NCBI GenBank assembly: GCA_938075155.1
Contig: CALJGL010000012.1
Location: forward strand, 124,001-188,000
DNA: 64,000 nt
Direction: 5' to 3'
From: UBA12191 sp009937185
GTDB taxonomy: Bacteria; Planctomycetota; UBA8108; UBA1146
Under the pieces are notes generated by a model. It was not told the origin of the DNA. It ran no database searches and saw only the letters and a list, made by a program, of their open reading frames with translations. The translations under genes and the position numbers were made by a program. Shown one piece after another: positions 25,512 to 32,794 of this stretch (its first letter is position 1; each line of letters opens with the position of its first letter).

Positions 25512-26318
25512 ATGCGTGTAGCTTCTTTGACCTGCTCCAATACTGAAATCGTCTGTGCTCTGGGCATGTCTCATGTTCTTGTCGCAGTGGATGATCATTC
25601 TGATCATCCCGAAGAGGTGGTTTCCAAACTTCCCCGTCTGGGACCGGATCTCTCAATTGACGTGGATGCCCTCAAGGAACTTCAACCCGATATAACCTTG
25701 GCTTCCCTTACAGTTCCGGGCCACGAAAAAGTGGTGGAAGAAATCCAGGCGAAGGGGCTTGAATACATGGCTCCTGATCCCAGATGTATCGGGGACATTT
25801 ATCGAGATATTCGCGACATTTCAAAAGCTCTCGGAGTTTCCAGTAGGGGAGAAGCCCTCATTCAATGGATGCAAAGAGGACTGGAGACTACGCCGGTAGA
25901 TCACGAAGAGTCACCCAGTGATAGAGCGGTCAAAGAACTCGCTCCGGTATTAGTTGAATGGTGGCCCAAGCCCGTTTTTATTCCTGCTCGCCATTCATGG
26001 ATCAATGAAATGCTTCACATCGCTGGGGGAGTCAATCCGTGGAAGGATGCCCCAGGGCATAGTATGGAAGTGGAGACGGAATCTGTCCTCGCTCATAATC
26101 CGGAGGTTGTGATTATCTCTTGGTGTGGCGTAGACCCCTCCAAATATAACCCTGAAAAAGTGATTCAGAGGAATGGCTGGGCAGAGGTACGGGCCGTTAT
26201 GGACCGAAATGTATTCTGTGTTGCTGAATCTTATCTCGGGAGGCCAGGACCTCGAATTGTAGAGGGTGTTCGCCGCTTGAGGAGTGCGATTCGAGCAGCA
26301 CGGAGGGGATCTTCCTGA
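25512..26318 (+). CDS. BtuF-like substrate-binding-fold protein without signal peptide
   Basis: Matches the helical-backbone periplasmic binding protein family (vitamin B12/iron-siderophore type): SLTCSNTEIVCALGMSHVLVAVDDHSDHP, LQPDITLASLTVPG, PDPRCIGDIYRDIRDISKALG, AGGVNPW and HNPEVVIISWCGVD. Relatives are often labelled 'cobalamin-binding protein'. It begins directly with MRVASLTCSN, the mature-domain start, with no signal peptide or lipobox, and the in-frame upstream sequence does not supply one. So it may be cytoplasmic and not a transporter component. No permease or ATPase is adjacent. It is upstream of the selenoprotein gene by about 85 bp. Confidence 0.8.
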   Translation: MRVASLTCSNTEIVCALGMSHVLVAVDDHSDHPEEVVSKLPRLGPDLSIDVDALKELQPDITLASLTVPGHEKVVEEIQAKGLEYMAPDPRCIGDIYRDIRDISKALGVSSRGEALIQWMQRGLETTPVDHEESPSDRAVKELAPVLVEWWPKPVFIPARHSWINEMLHIAGGVNPWKDAPGHSMEVETESVLAHNPEVVIISWCGVDPSKYNPEKVIQRNGWAEVRAVMDRNVFCVAESYLGRPGPRIVEGVRRLRSAIRAARRGSS

Positions 26319-26403
26319 GCTCCTGTGGAATCATCCTCTAACCGAGGCATAATATTGGTAAGCACGACTGAGAATAATTTTGGTAGCGATCAGGAGTATA
26401 GAG

Positions 26404-26751
26404 ATGAAAAAAGTAGACTGGTGGTATCACCGTAATGGATGAACTTCGTGCAAGAAGGCTCAGGAGTTCCTGGGCGATGATGTGAAGGCGAAAGAACTGG
26501 TGGATGCCAAGAAGGTTCGTCTCGGAAGAGATGAGGCTTTGGAGTTAGCCCAAGCGGCTAGTAAAGTGATCGTCGCCAGAGGGAAAAAAATCATCGAGCA
26601 TGACATGAAAAAAGATCCTCCATTGGTGGATGATCTTGCCAAGGGAATCATGGGCCCGAGTGGAAATCTGAGGGCTCCGACGCTGAAAGTCGGAAAGACA
26701 CTCCTCGTTGGATTTCATGAAGATGCGTACGAACAGGTCATGGGAAAGTGA
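26404..26751 (+). CDS. Probable selenoprotein: thioredoxin/ArsC-like, UGA-decoded selenocysteine in a UxxC motif
   Basis: Read from the ATG with a strong AGGAG 7 bases upstream, the frame gives MKKVDWWYHRNG, then TGA at codon 13 (26440-26442), then TSCKKAQEFL, and continues open to the TAG/TGA-type stop for 115 residues. The TGA sits exactly where the first Cys of a thioredoxin-fold CxxC active site is expected (U13-T-S-C16), next to the N-terminal beta strand. The rest fits a small ArsC/glutaredoxin-like fold, ending in LRAPTLKVGKTLLVGFHEDAYEQV, the usual strand-loop around the cis-Pro position. Role: thiol/selenol redox chemistry, perhaps arsenate or peroxide reduction; substrate unknown. 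A standard caller would start it at a GTG at 26482 with no good ribosome site and lose the active site. The alternative is a nonsense-mutated gene, but downstream coding constraint and the SECIS-like hairpin argue against that. Confidence 0.82.
26444..26487 (+). promoter_or_regulatory. SECIS-like hairpin directly after the in-frame UGA
   Basis: GCUCAGG (26458-26464) pairs with CCUGGGC (26469-26475), 7 bp with one G-U, around loop AGUU with G and U exposed; the loop lies 22 nt past the UGA. A lower CUUC/GAAG pair (26444-26447 with 26484-26487) can extend it. Position, stem length and a loop G match the known bacterial SECIS pattern recognised by SelB. Confidence 0.7.
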
Positions 26752-26762
26752 ATTGAGGATTC

Positions 26763-27638
26763 TTGGGAATTTTTGATCGGGACTATATGAGGGACAGTTC
26801 GCCCAGAAGCAGGTTTTTGAGATCTGTATCAGGTCTGCAATTCGTACTAGGCGTGAATATCCTCGTTTTCGTGGCCTGGCAGGTTTTGGGTCGCAGTCTC
26901 TTCATGTACCAAAATTTCATGACAGACGTGAGTAACCTCGAAAGTCTGCGTGTTTGGACTCTGCTCACCGCGGCTTTTTCCCATATAGATCTATGGCACT
27001 TTCTCATTAACATGTTGATTCTCTATTCTTTTTCAGCTCCGCTGGAGGCTCGCTGGGGGCGACGAAAATATTTGATGTTTTACTTCGGTGCGGCTCTCTT
27101 TTCGTCACTGCTTCATTGTTCAATGACCCTTTTTGGGTTCGCTGATATCCCAGCTCTCGGGGCTTCGGGTGCGGTTTGTGCCATGACTACTGCTTTTGCG
27201 ATTTATTATCCCCGTAGAAAAATTTACATTTACGGAATATTGCCAGTACCTGCATGGGCTTGTGCTGCTGCGTTTGTGGCTTTTGACATTAAAGGCCTGC
27301 TGGATCAGGCCAATGGTGGTGGTGGTAGTATTGGGCACGCGGCACACCTAGGTGGAGCCATTTTCGCACTGATTGCAATCGGAGTGATCGGGGGGAATTT
27401 GACCTCGGGCTTGAAAAAAACGATAGCAAAGAAAAGTTCCACCAGTAGATCGCCTTCAGAGTATTATCCGAGCCGAAGATCCGATTCTCAGGGTGAAGTA
27501 CCGGAGAGAGATCTTTCTGAAGAGATGAGATTGGACGAGTTACTGCGGAAAGTCAGTACTTCAGGAGTCGACTCCCTCACTGACGAAGAGCGAGATGACT
27601 TACGACGTATTGGCGAAAAACGTAGGTCTGGTCAGTGA
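26763..27638 (+). CDS. Rhomboid-family intramembrane serine protease
   Basis: Polytopic membrane protease cleaving substrates within or near the membrane. About six hydrophobic segments lie between residues 25 and 212. The catalytic pair is visible: GASGA with Ser135 and HAAHLGGA with His195. Also present are the helix-2 HFLINMLILY (His79, Asn83), L1-loop-like EARWG and a cytoplasmic C-terminal tail of about 75 residues ending in an Asp/Glu/Arg-rich helix. The TTG start follows GAGG and comes 11 bp after the selenoprotein stop, so these genes are probably one transcript. The next small gene overlaps by 4 bp. Confidence 0.9.
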   Translation: MGIFDRDYMRDSSPRSRFLRSVSGLQFVLGVNILVFVAWQVLGRSLFMYQNFMTDVSNLESLRVWTLLTAAFSHIDLWHFLINMLILYSFSAPLEARWGRRKYLMFYFGAALFSSLLHCSMTLFGFADIPALGASGAVCAMTTAFAIYYPRRKIYIYGILPVPAWACAAAFVAFDIKGLLDQANGGGGSIGHAAHLGGAIFALIAIGVIGGNLTSGLKKTIAKKSSTSRSPSEYYPSRRSDSQGEVPERDLSEEMRLDELLRKVSTSGVDSLTDEERDDLRRIGEKRRSGQ

Positions 27639-27991
27639 AGTTATTCAGGATTCTCTCCGGAATCCTTGATCGTTATGGCCAAAGGCGACGAGCAAAAAAA
27701 GAGCTCAAACTACTTTTTTCAAATCCGAGTCGCCTCGCAGGAACATCTCTCAAACCTTCCCATTTTGGTCGTTGTGATGTGATTGATATCGAGATGGCTG
27801 ACAAGGATCTCGTGGCCATCGTTTTTCAGATCATTCGTCATCCCAGACCACATCCTTTTTCTCGCCAGCATCATTTGGTGGCGGAGAGATGGAGGGTCGA
27901 TCTCCTGTCTGACACTGTTGAAAGAGCCGGTTCTGTTAATCTGAGCCGATTAAGGGGAGAAGATGGAGATCCACCAGGTTCTTTTCCTTGA
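27635..27991 (+). CDS. Small basic protein of unknown function, coupled to the rhomboid gene
   Basis: 118 residues, GTG start overlapping the rhomboid stop by 4 bp (GTGA), which argues that it is translated. Basic N-terminal helix (ILDRYGQRRRAKKELKLLFSN), then FGRCDVIDIEMADKDLVAIVFQIIRHPRPHPFSRQHHLVAERWRVDLL. No signal peptide, membrane helix or familiar motif. Real but unassigned; the coupling is the main evidence. Confidence 0.5.
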   Translation: MKLFRILSGILDRYGQRRRAKKELKLLFSNPSRLAGTSLKPSHFGRCDVIDIEMADKDLVAIVFQIIRHPRPHPFSRQHHLVAERWRVDLLSDTVERAGSVNLSRLRGEDGDPPGSFP

Positions 27992-28050
27992 CCTGAAGGG
28001 GGGATCGGTGTGAGGATCAGCGATTGGAACAATCACGAAAAGAGGCAGAA

Positions 28051-29094
28051 ATGGAACTATTAAAAGAACTCTGTGAAGCCCACGGTGCACCCGGATTTGA
28101 AGATCGAATCCGTGCGATATTCCGTCGGGAAATCGAAGCTTATGTCGATCGCATCGAAGTCGATGGAATCGGCAACTGTATTGCGATCAAGGAAGGAAAG
28201 CCCGGGAGTCCTAAGGTGATGCTTGCTGGCCACCTCGATGAGATTGGCTTTGTGGTCAAGCACATTGACGATCGTGGATTTTTGAGACTGTCTCCTTTGG
28301 GTGGGTTTGACCCCAAAACACTGATAGCCAAACGAGTCACAGTCAACACCAGTAATGGCGAAGAGATTACAGGGATGATTGGGTCCAAGCCGATTCATAT
28401 CATGACCCCCGAGGATCGCAAAAAGATGCCGACGGTACCGGAGCTCTTTGTTGATGTCAGTTTGACAAAAGAAGAAGCCCAGTCACGAATAGAGATCGGT
28501 GATCCTGTTACCCTCAAACAGAGCTTTGAAGTTAACGGGAGTCGATGCAGCGGAAAGAGTTTGGACAACCGGGTTTCGATTTACACCCTTATCGAAGCGG
28601 TGAAGAGATACAGCAATGACAATGTGTCTGTCTACGCAGTGGCGACCACTCAGGAAGAAGTGGGCTTGCGAGGGGCAATGACCGCTTCTCACAGAATCGA
28701 ACCTGACTGTGGAATCGCTATCGACGTTACTCTTGCATGCGATATTCCTGGGGCGACAGAGCACGAAAGAATTTCGGCACTGGGTGCAGGGGTCGCTATC
28801 AAGATTCACGATAGTTCCAGTATTTCAAATCCAAAGATGGTTCGCGCCATGAGGAACATTGCACGTGAGCAAGATATCCCTTTCCAGATGGAAATTCTCA
28901 CTGCTGGTGGAACAGATGCGGGCGGCATTCAACGTGGAGGATCCGCTGTGCCTGCCATCACTCTCTCTGTCCCCTGTCGATATGTACACACAGTGGTAGA
29001 GACGATCGATTCAGGAGATCTGGAAGCCACCGTGGCACTGTTGGCAAACTTCCTCAATCAGGCCCACGAGATTGATCTGGGATACGATTCCTAG
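28051..29094 (+). CDS. M42-family metallo-aminopeptidase (FrvX/CelM type)
   Basis: Dinuclear-metal aminopeptidase of the tetrahedral TET/DAP type. Metal and catalytic residues are visible: AGHLDEIGF (His/Asp), the Asp in LDNRVSIY, Glu-Glu in TTQEEVGLRGA, Asp in IAIDVTLACD, and His in RYVHTVVETID. The PDZ-like insertion domain lies at about residues 70-160. Length 347 is typical. I start at the ATG behind AAGAGG; an in-frame TTG 27 bp earlier is less likely. Its 3' end overlaps the convergent rsmD by 4 bp. Earlier family members were mislabelled endoglucanases. Confidence 0.9.
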   Translation: MELLKELCEAHGAPGFEDRIRAIFRREIEAYVDRIEVDGIGNCIAIKEGKPGSPKVMLAGHLDEIGFVVKHIDDRGFLRLSPLGGFDPKTLIAKRVTVNTSNGEEITGMIGSKPIHIMTPEDRKKMPTVPELFVDVSLTKEEAQSRIEIGDPVTLKQSFEVNGSRCSGKSLDNRVSIYTLIEAVKRYSNDNVSVYAVATTQEEVGLRGAMTASHRIEPDCGIAIDVTLACDIPGATEHERISALGAGVAIKIHDSSSISNPKMVRAMRNIAREQDIPFQMEILTAGGTDAGGIQRGGSAVPAITLSVPCRYVHTVVETIDSGDLEATVALLANFLNQAHEIDLGYDS

Positions 29095-29681
29095 GAACTC
29101 GATTTCGCTTTCGACCAAAAAATCAGACTGGTATCGCCATAGCGGCGTCCTTCCTGGGCCTCAAGCCCCGGGGGGGGCGCCGCTATTTCTTCTCTGGAAG
29201 GGTATTCCATGATGAGAAGTCCACCGGCATTGAGCCAGGCTCCGCCCGCGAGTTGTGTCGCTAACGTCCAGGGCTTTGATTGTGGGCCTGAATAATCGGG
29301 GAAGGGTGGATCCAGAAGGATCACATCGAAACCTGAACCAGGAGGATTTGGGCGCAGTCGGTAAGCGTCTTTCACCATGATTTTACATTGGGCTTCGACG
29401 CCGAGTTTCCGAAGGTTCGCTTTCAGGATTTCTAAGACGTCTTTATTTTTTTCAATCAGGATCGATTGTCGTGCACCCCGAGATATCGCTTCTATTCCGA
29501 GTGCTCCCGAACCTGCAAAAACATCGAGAACACGTGCGGATAAGATTTGATCTTGAAGACGATTAAAGAGAGCCTCACGCACCCGGGTTCTCATGGGTCG
29601 GACAGCGAGACCTTCGAGAACCTGAACACTTTTACCTTTAAGGTGTCCGCTACCCAGACGAATGGAACCTTTGCGTGACAT
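29091..29681 (-). CDS. rsmD: 16S rRNA (guanine-966-N2)-methyltransferase RsmD
   Basis: SAM-dependent methylation of 16S rRNA G966. N-terminus RLGSGHLKGKSVQV and VRPMRTRVREALFNRL is the RsmD signature; SAM motif I VLDVFAGSGALGIEAISRGA; catalytic motif IV LLDPPFPDY. Length 196 is normal. The cNMP-binding gene ends 15 bp upstream on the same strand. Confidence 0.93.
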   Translation of the reverse strand: MSRKGSIRLGSGHLKGKSVQVLEGLAVRPMRTRVREALFNRLQDQILSARVLDVFAGSGALGIEAISRGARQSILIEKNKDVLEILKANLRKLGVEAQCKIMVKDAYRLRPNPPGSGFDVILLDPPFPDYSGPQSKPWTLATQLAGGAWLNAGGLLIMEYPSREEIAAPPPGLEAQEGRRYGDTSLIFWSKAKSSS

Positions 29682-29696
29682 AAACCGAAATCGTGT

Positions 29697-30134
29697 CTAT
29701 GAAACGAGACGATTGTCAGATGCGGCGAGTCTTTGAGCGAGAATTGTGGCCATATTTCGAATCACCTTGTAGGCCACGAGGTCACCTTCATCGAGCAGTT
29801 TCTGGAAGGGGGCTGCAGGTATTTTCTTGAGACGACCATCCTCGACACACATGACAGTAGCGGAACGCATTTCGTTACTGATGAGAGACATCTCTCCAAA
29901 GAAAGAGAGAGACTCAAGTCTCCCCAAAACTTCATTGCGATTCCCCGACTTGAGGACTTCAAAAGCACCGGCACTGATGATGTAGAATCCATCCCCCGGC
30001 GTATTCTGAAGAACGACGGTGTCGCTCTTTTTAGCGACAATGTCTTCAGAGATGCGCATCAGGTTTTGAATTTCAGTGGGTTCCAAGCCTTTGAATAGAG
30101 GCACAGTTTGGAAACTCTCGATGTATTCATTCAT
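29697..30134 (-). CDS. Cyclic-nucleotide-binding domain protein
   Basis: A single cNMP-binding beta-roll domain (about residues 10-120): PLFKGLEPTEIQNLM, GDGFYIISAGAFEVLKSGN, LGRLESLSFFGEMSLISNEMRSATVMC. The phosphate-binding cassette position reads FGEMSLISNEMRSATV, keeping Glu and the Arg-Ser/Ala-Thr end, so ligand binding is possible. No helix-turn-helix or catalytic domain follows; the C-terminus is a short helix. It is likely a small regulatory subunit. The start is the ATG with GGGAG 7 bases upstream; a start 36 bp earlier has no ribosome site. Confidence 0.85.
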   Translation of the reverse strand: MNEYIESFQTVPLFKGLEPTEIQNLMRISEDIVAKKSDTVVLQNTPGDGFYIISAGAFEVLKSGNRNEVLGRLESLSFFGEMSLISNEMRSATVMCVEDGRLKKIPAAPFQKLLDEGDLVAYKVIRNMATILAQRLAASDNRLVS

Positions 30135-30305
30135 GAAATTCTCCCGTGGGTATGCTGTCGTAATTGTCACCGTTGGTTGCGAATCCCGGAGGTTTCCCTA
30201 AAGAAATCTGTGGAATAGGCATTTCTAAACGAATGAATAGAGTATCCGGCACATTGAGGGTCTGCAACGTCAGCAAATGGGACATGCTCTAATAATGGAG
30301 TCAAT

Positions 30306-31364
30306 TTATGGGCTTTCGGCCATGTCTTCTTGAGTGGCGGCGACCCACCAGGGTTCCAAATCGTCGGGTAGTGGGGCTTCGAATCGCATGGATTTGCCAT
30401 TTACCGGATGTTTCAAGTGTAGTTTCCATGCGTGTAGAGCATGCCGCTCCAAAAGAGAATGAGGCTGATTTTTCCCCAGTTGGGATAATTCGAGCTTTCG
30501 TTCTCTGCCATAGAGGTAGTCACAAAGAATAGGATGCCCGATCGCTCGTAAGTGGATGCGAATCTGGTGAGTTCGCCCTGTTCTCGGAAAGCAATGGAAC
30601 CAGCAGACCGGCTTTTTTAAATCTGGAAAGGTGGCCTTGAGTTTCCAAGCGGTGAAGGACTGACGGGCATCGCTGTCATGGCGTACGGTCCATTTTTTTG
30701 TATCCGTAAATGACCGAGCCAGAGGCAGGTCAATTTCACCCGATTTTTTTTCAGGAACATCATGGCAAAGAGCGAGGTATTCCTTGGAGACTTCCCGGTC
30801 ATGAAACTGACGAGAGAGTTCTCTGTGCGCGTTATTTGTTCTTGCGACCACCATCACACCAGAAGTTTCTCGGTCTAGTCTGTGAACTATTCCAGGACGA
30901 TCAGATTCTCCTACCGTTGAGATATCGTCGGCATGTCCCAGTAACGCATTCACCAGTGTGCCTTCTGGTGGAGCTCCGGGAGAAGGATGGACGATCATGC
31001 CTGCCGGCTTGGAAATAATTAGAATATGTTCATCTTGAAAGAGAACATCGAGGGGAATGTTTTCAGGAAGTGGAGTCAATGATGGGGGAGGAGGGGGTGC
31101 AAAAATAATACAGTCCCCTGAGCTCAATTTTCGCGCAGCTTTTTTGGTGACGGTACCATTGATGGAGACGGTCCCCACTTCGATGAGTTTTCGAAGTGAG
31201 GATCGAGAATAGTCTTTATTGTGATGGGCTAACCAACTGTCGAGTCGATCCCCGTCCGCTTCCGGAGATACCACCGATTCTCTGGGTGGAGGAGAACCGG
31301 GGATCTCAGGGGAGAGCGCTTCTTCAGCGTCCGGAGTCACTGGGTTCGCTTTGTCCGGAGTCAC
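30306..31364 (-). CDS. RluA-family rRNA/tRNA pseudouridine synthase (RluD-like)
   Basis: Isomerises uridines in large-subunit rRNA. An N-terminal S4 RNA-binding domain (about residues 35-95, RLDSWLAHHNKDYSRSSLRKLIEVGTVSINGT) leads to the catalytic domain with HRLDRETSGVMVVA (catalytic Asp) and the C-terminal FPRTGRTHQIRIHLRAIGHPILCDYLYG. About 30 Pro/Glu-rich residues precede the S4 domain. The start is a GTG inside a 24-bp tandem duplication; a second GTG one repeat in (31340) is equally possible. Its start region overlaps the end of the upstream membrane-protein gene by about 40 bp in another frame. Closest to RluD by layout; the exact target is not provable. Confidence 0.9.
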   Translation of the reverse strand: MTPDKANPVTPDAEEALSPEIPGSPPPRESVVSPEADGDRLDSWLAHHNKDYSRSSLRKLIEVGTVSINGTVTKKAARKLSSGDCIIFAPPPPPSLTPLPENIPLDVLFQDEHILIISKPAGMIVHPSPGAPPEGTLVNALLGHADDISTVGESDRPGIVHRLDRETSGVMVVARTNNAHRELSRQFHDREVSKEYLALCHDVPEKKSGEIDLPLARSFTDTKKWTVRHDSDARQSFTAWKLKATFPDLKKPVCWFHCFPRTGRTHQIRIHLRAIGHPILCDYLYGRERKLELSQLGKNQPHSLLERHALHAWKLHLKHPVNGKSMRFEAPLPDDLEPWWVAATQEDMAESP

Positions 31365-32100
31365 TGGGTTCGCTTTGTCCGGAATCAGCAGGATTCTGAG
31401 GGATTGTCGCTGGATCAGAATCTCCGAAGTCGACTTTCGGCTCTTCGTTCACAGTCGTCGCAGCACCACCACCCGCCGTTTCATCAGCTGCTTCATCAGC
31501 CGGTACAGCGGCTCCACGAACAGACGTAGGCGTATCACCCGCAGGCGTAGCCGTGCCCTCAGCAGGCGCTTCAGTTTCGATCACCTCTACAACCGGGGGG
31601 TCCGGAAGTGTGAATGTTGCATTGGAGGTGATGGTCGAACTGTATTCCATGATGCGAGTATTGATGAGCATGTCACTGGGGAATTTTTTGCTCGCATTTT
31701 CGAGCAACTTGAGAGTTGCGTTTCGCAAGTCTGCGTCGTCCTGGTTCCACATCCAGGTACTCACTCTGGAGTATGCGTAGGCTTCTACCGGTGTTCCTTC
31801 AAGTTCATCAAGAAGAGCAGGGTAGTTCGATAAGACGAGCTCTTTTTCCTGAGCGAGACACGCATCGATTTGATCATTCCAGCTTTGAATCTTTTGCTCT
31901 TCGATTCGACCCAAAAGTGATGGGAGGGAAATCAATGCGAGAAGGAAAAGGACTCCGACTACCAAGGTGGTTGAATTGGTTTTCGCCGCATCCACCACAC
32001 CTGACGTTGCATCCTCAAGAGTCTTTTCTAGATCTTGGGATTCGTCGGTATCAGTACTTCGATTTTTTTTCTCTGGGCGTCCGGGACCATTGTTTGCCAT
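31324..32100 (-). CDS. Single-pass membrane protein with TPR-like region and acidic low-complexity tail
   Basis: Soluble N-terminus of about 45 residues, a transmembrane helix (about 46-64, TLVVGVLFLLALISLPSLLG), then a helical region (about 65-155) with spacing reminiscent of a YfgM/TPR-21 membrane-tethered domain, and a Thr/Ala/Pro/Glu-rich tail ending in a repeated SGQSEPSD. The tail is encoded by a 24-bp duplication that also encodes the RluA N-terminus in another frame. Function unknown; YfgM-type proteins assist secretion chaperones, which is only a weak analogy here. Confidence 0.65.
   Translation of the reverse strand: MANNGPGRPEKKNRSTDTDESQDLEKTLEDATSGVVDAAKTNSTTLVVGVLFLLALISLPSLLGRIEEQKIQSWNDQIDACLAQEKELVLSNYPALLDELEGTPVEAYAYSRVSTWMWNQDDADLRNATLKLLENASKKFPSDMLINTRIMEYSSTITSNATFTLPDPPVVEVIETEAPAEGTATPAGDTPTSVRGAAVPADEAADETAGGGAATTVNEEPKVDFGDSDPATIPQNPADSGQSEPSDSGQSEPSDSGR
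31330..31377. repeat. 24-bp tandem duplication read in two frames
   Basis: Two exact 24-bp copies (and the start of a degenerate third) lie where the membrane-protein gene and the RluA gene overlap. One frame reads SGQSEPSD twice; the other reads DKANPVTP twice. A multiple of three keeps both frames open. Confidence 0.9.
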
Positions 32101-32136
32101 GAAGGTGTTATTCTCCTCAACTCCATTAAGGGTTGG

Positions 32137-32607
32137 TCAGGAATCGACACCGATCCTGACGATGAGTCTCGTTACGTAGTACTCGCCATTTTGATCTGGC
32201 ATTCTGCGAACGAGAACTTCTGCGTACTCATCATTCTTAGAATAACGTAACTGAGTTTCTCCTGCATCGTTACTGTCAGAAACGAACTCCCAGCCGTGAA
32301 TCGGCATTTGCTGTTTGTACCAAGAAGAAATCTCGGTTATCGGACGATCGCCCCAGTAAATGACCTCTACGGACCGCATAGGAAGGGGAGCATCCTGGAA
32401 TTTCAGGTATGACCAAGAGTTTGGATCGAGATCGAATCCAAAAGGAGCCGGGATATCATCGGGTTGATGTTGCTCCACGACGTTGATGGAATCCTCAACA
32501 GGAACAAATCCTGCGCAGCCCATGGTCACAACGAGGCCTAGAGCCAAAAACAACCCGAGGACGGGTCGAGATGCATGAAAAGCAATAAAACTTCGAATAT
32601 CGGTCAT
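32137..32607 (-). CDS. Small lipoprotein, function unknown
   Basis: Signal segment GLFLALGLVVTMGC with a lipobox-type MGC places the lipidated Cys at about residue 31. The mature part (about 125 residues) has SYLKFQDAPLPMRSVEVIYWGDRPITEISSWYKQQMPIHGWEF, the pattern of bacterial lipoproteins that compare 'squared' alpha/beta units, and ends in a beta-rich segment. AGGAGG lies 7 bases before the ATG. It is 36 bp upstream of the TM protein gene and probably in the same transcript. Confidence 0.75.
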   Translation of the reverse strand: MTDIRSFIAFHASRPVLGLFLALGLVVTMGCAGFVPVEDSINVVEQHQPDDIPAPFGFDLDPNSWSYLKFQDAPLPMRSVEVIYWGDRPITEISSWYKQQMPIHGWEFVSDSNDAGETQLRYSKNDEYAEVLVRRMPDQNGEYYVTRLIVRIGVDS

Positions 32608-32794
32608 TTCAGACCTCCTGATTCAACTGTGCAAGATTCCCTATCGGGATGTTCGAGTGCGGTTGCCTCCGAACCTCCCCGAAGGATAATCCGAATAGAG
32701 AGCCGAGGCGAGAACCCGACCGAGGAATCCATGAAGTGTTTCTGAACTTGAGGCCCGCCCAAATCGATCCAGCATTCTGAAGAGGACAAAAGGT

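Noticed and set aside
26482..26751. Shorter gene starting at the GTG after the UGA
   Set aside because: It lacks a convincing ribosome site and would remove the active-site strand; the upstream AGGAG-ATG reading through UGA is better supported.
30167..30400. 77-codon minus-strand frame between RluA and the cNMP protein
   Set aside because: Overlaps the 3' end of the RluA gene, with no recognisable pattern.
32604..32789. 61-codon minus-strand frame overlapping the lipoprotein start by 4 bp
   Set aside because: TTG start without a ribosome site and no family or hydrophobic pattern; the AGGAGG inside it serves the lipoprotein gene.
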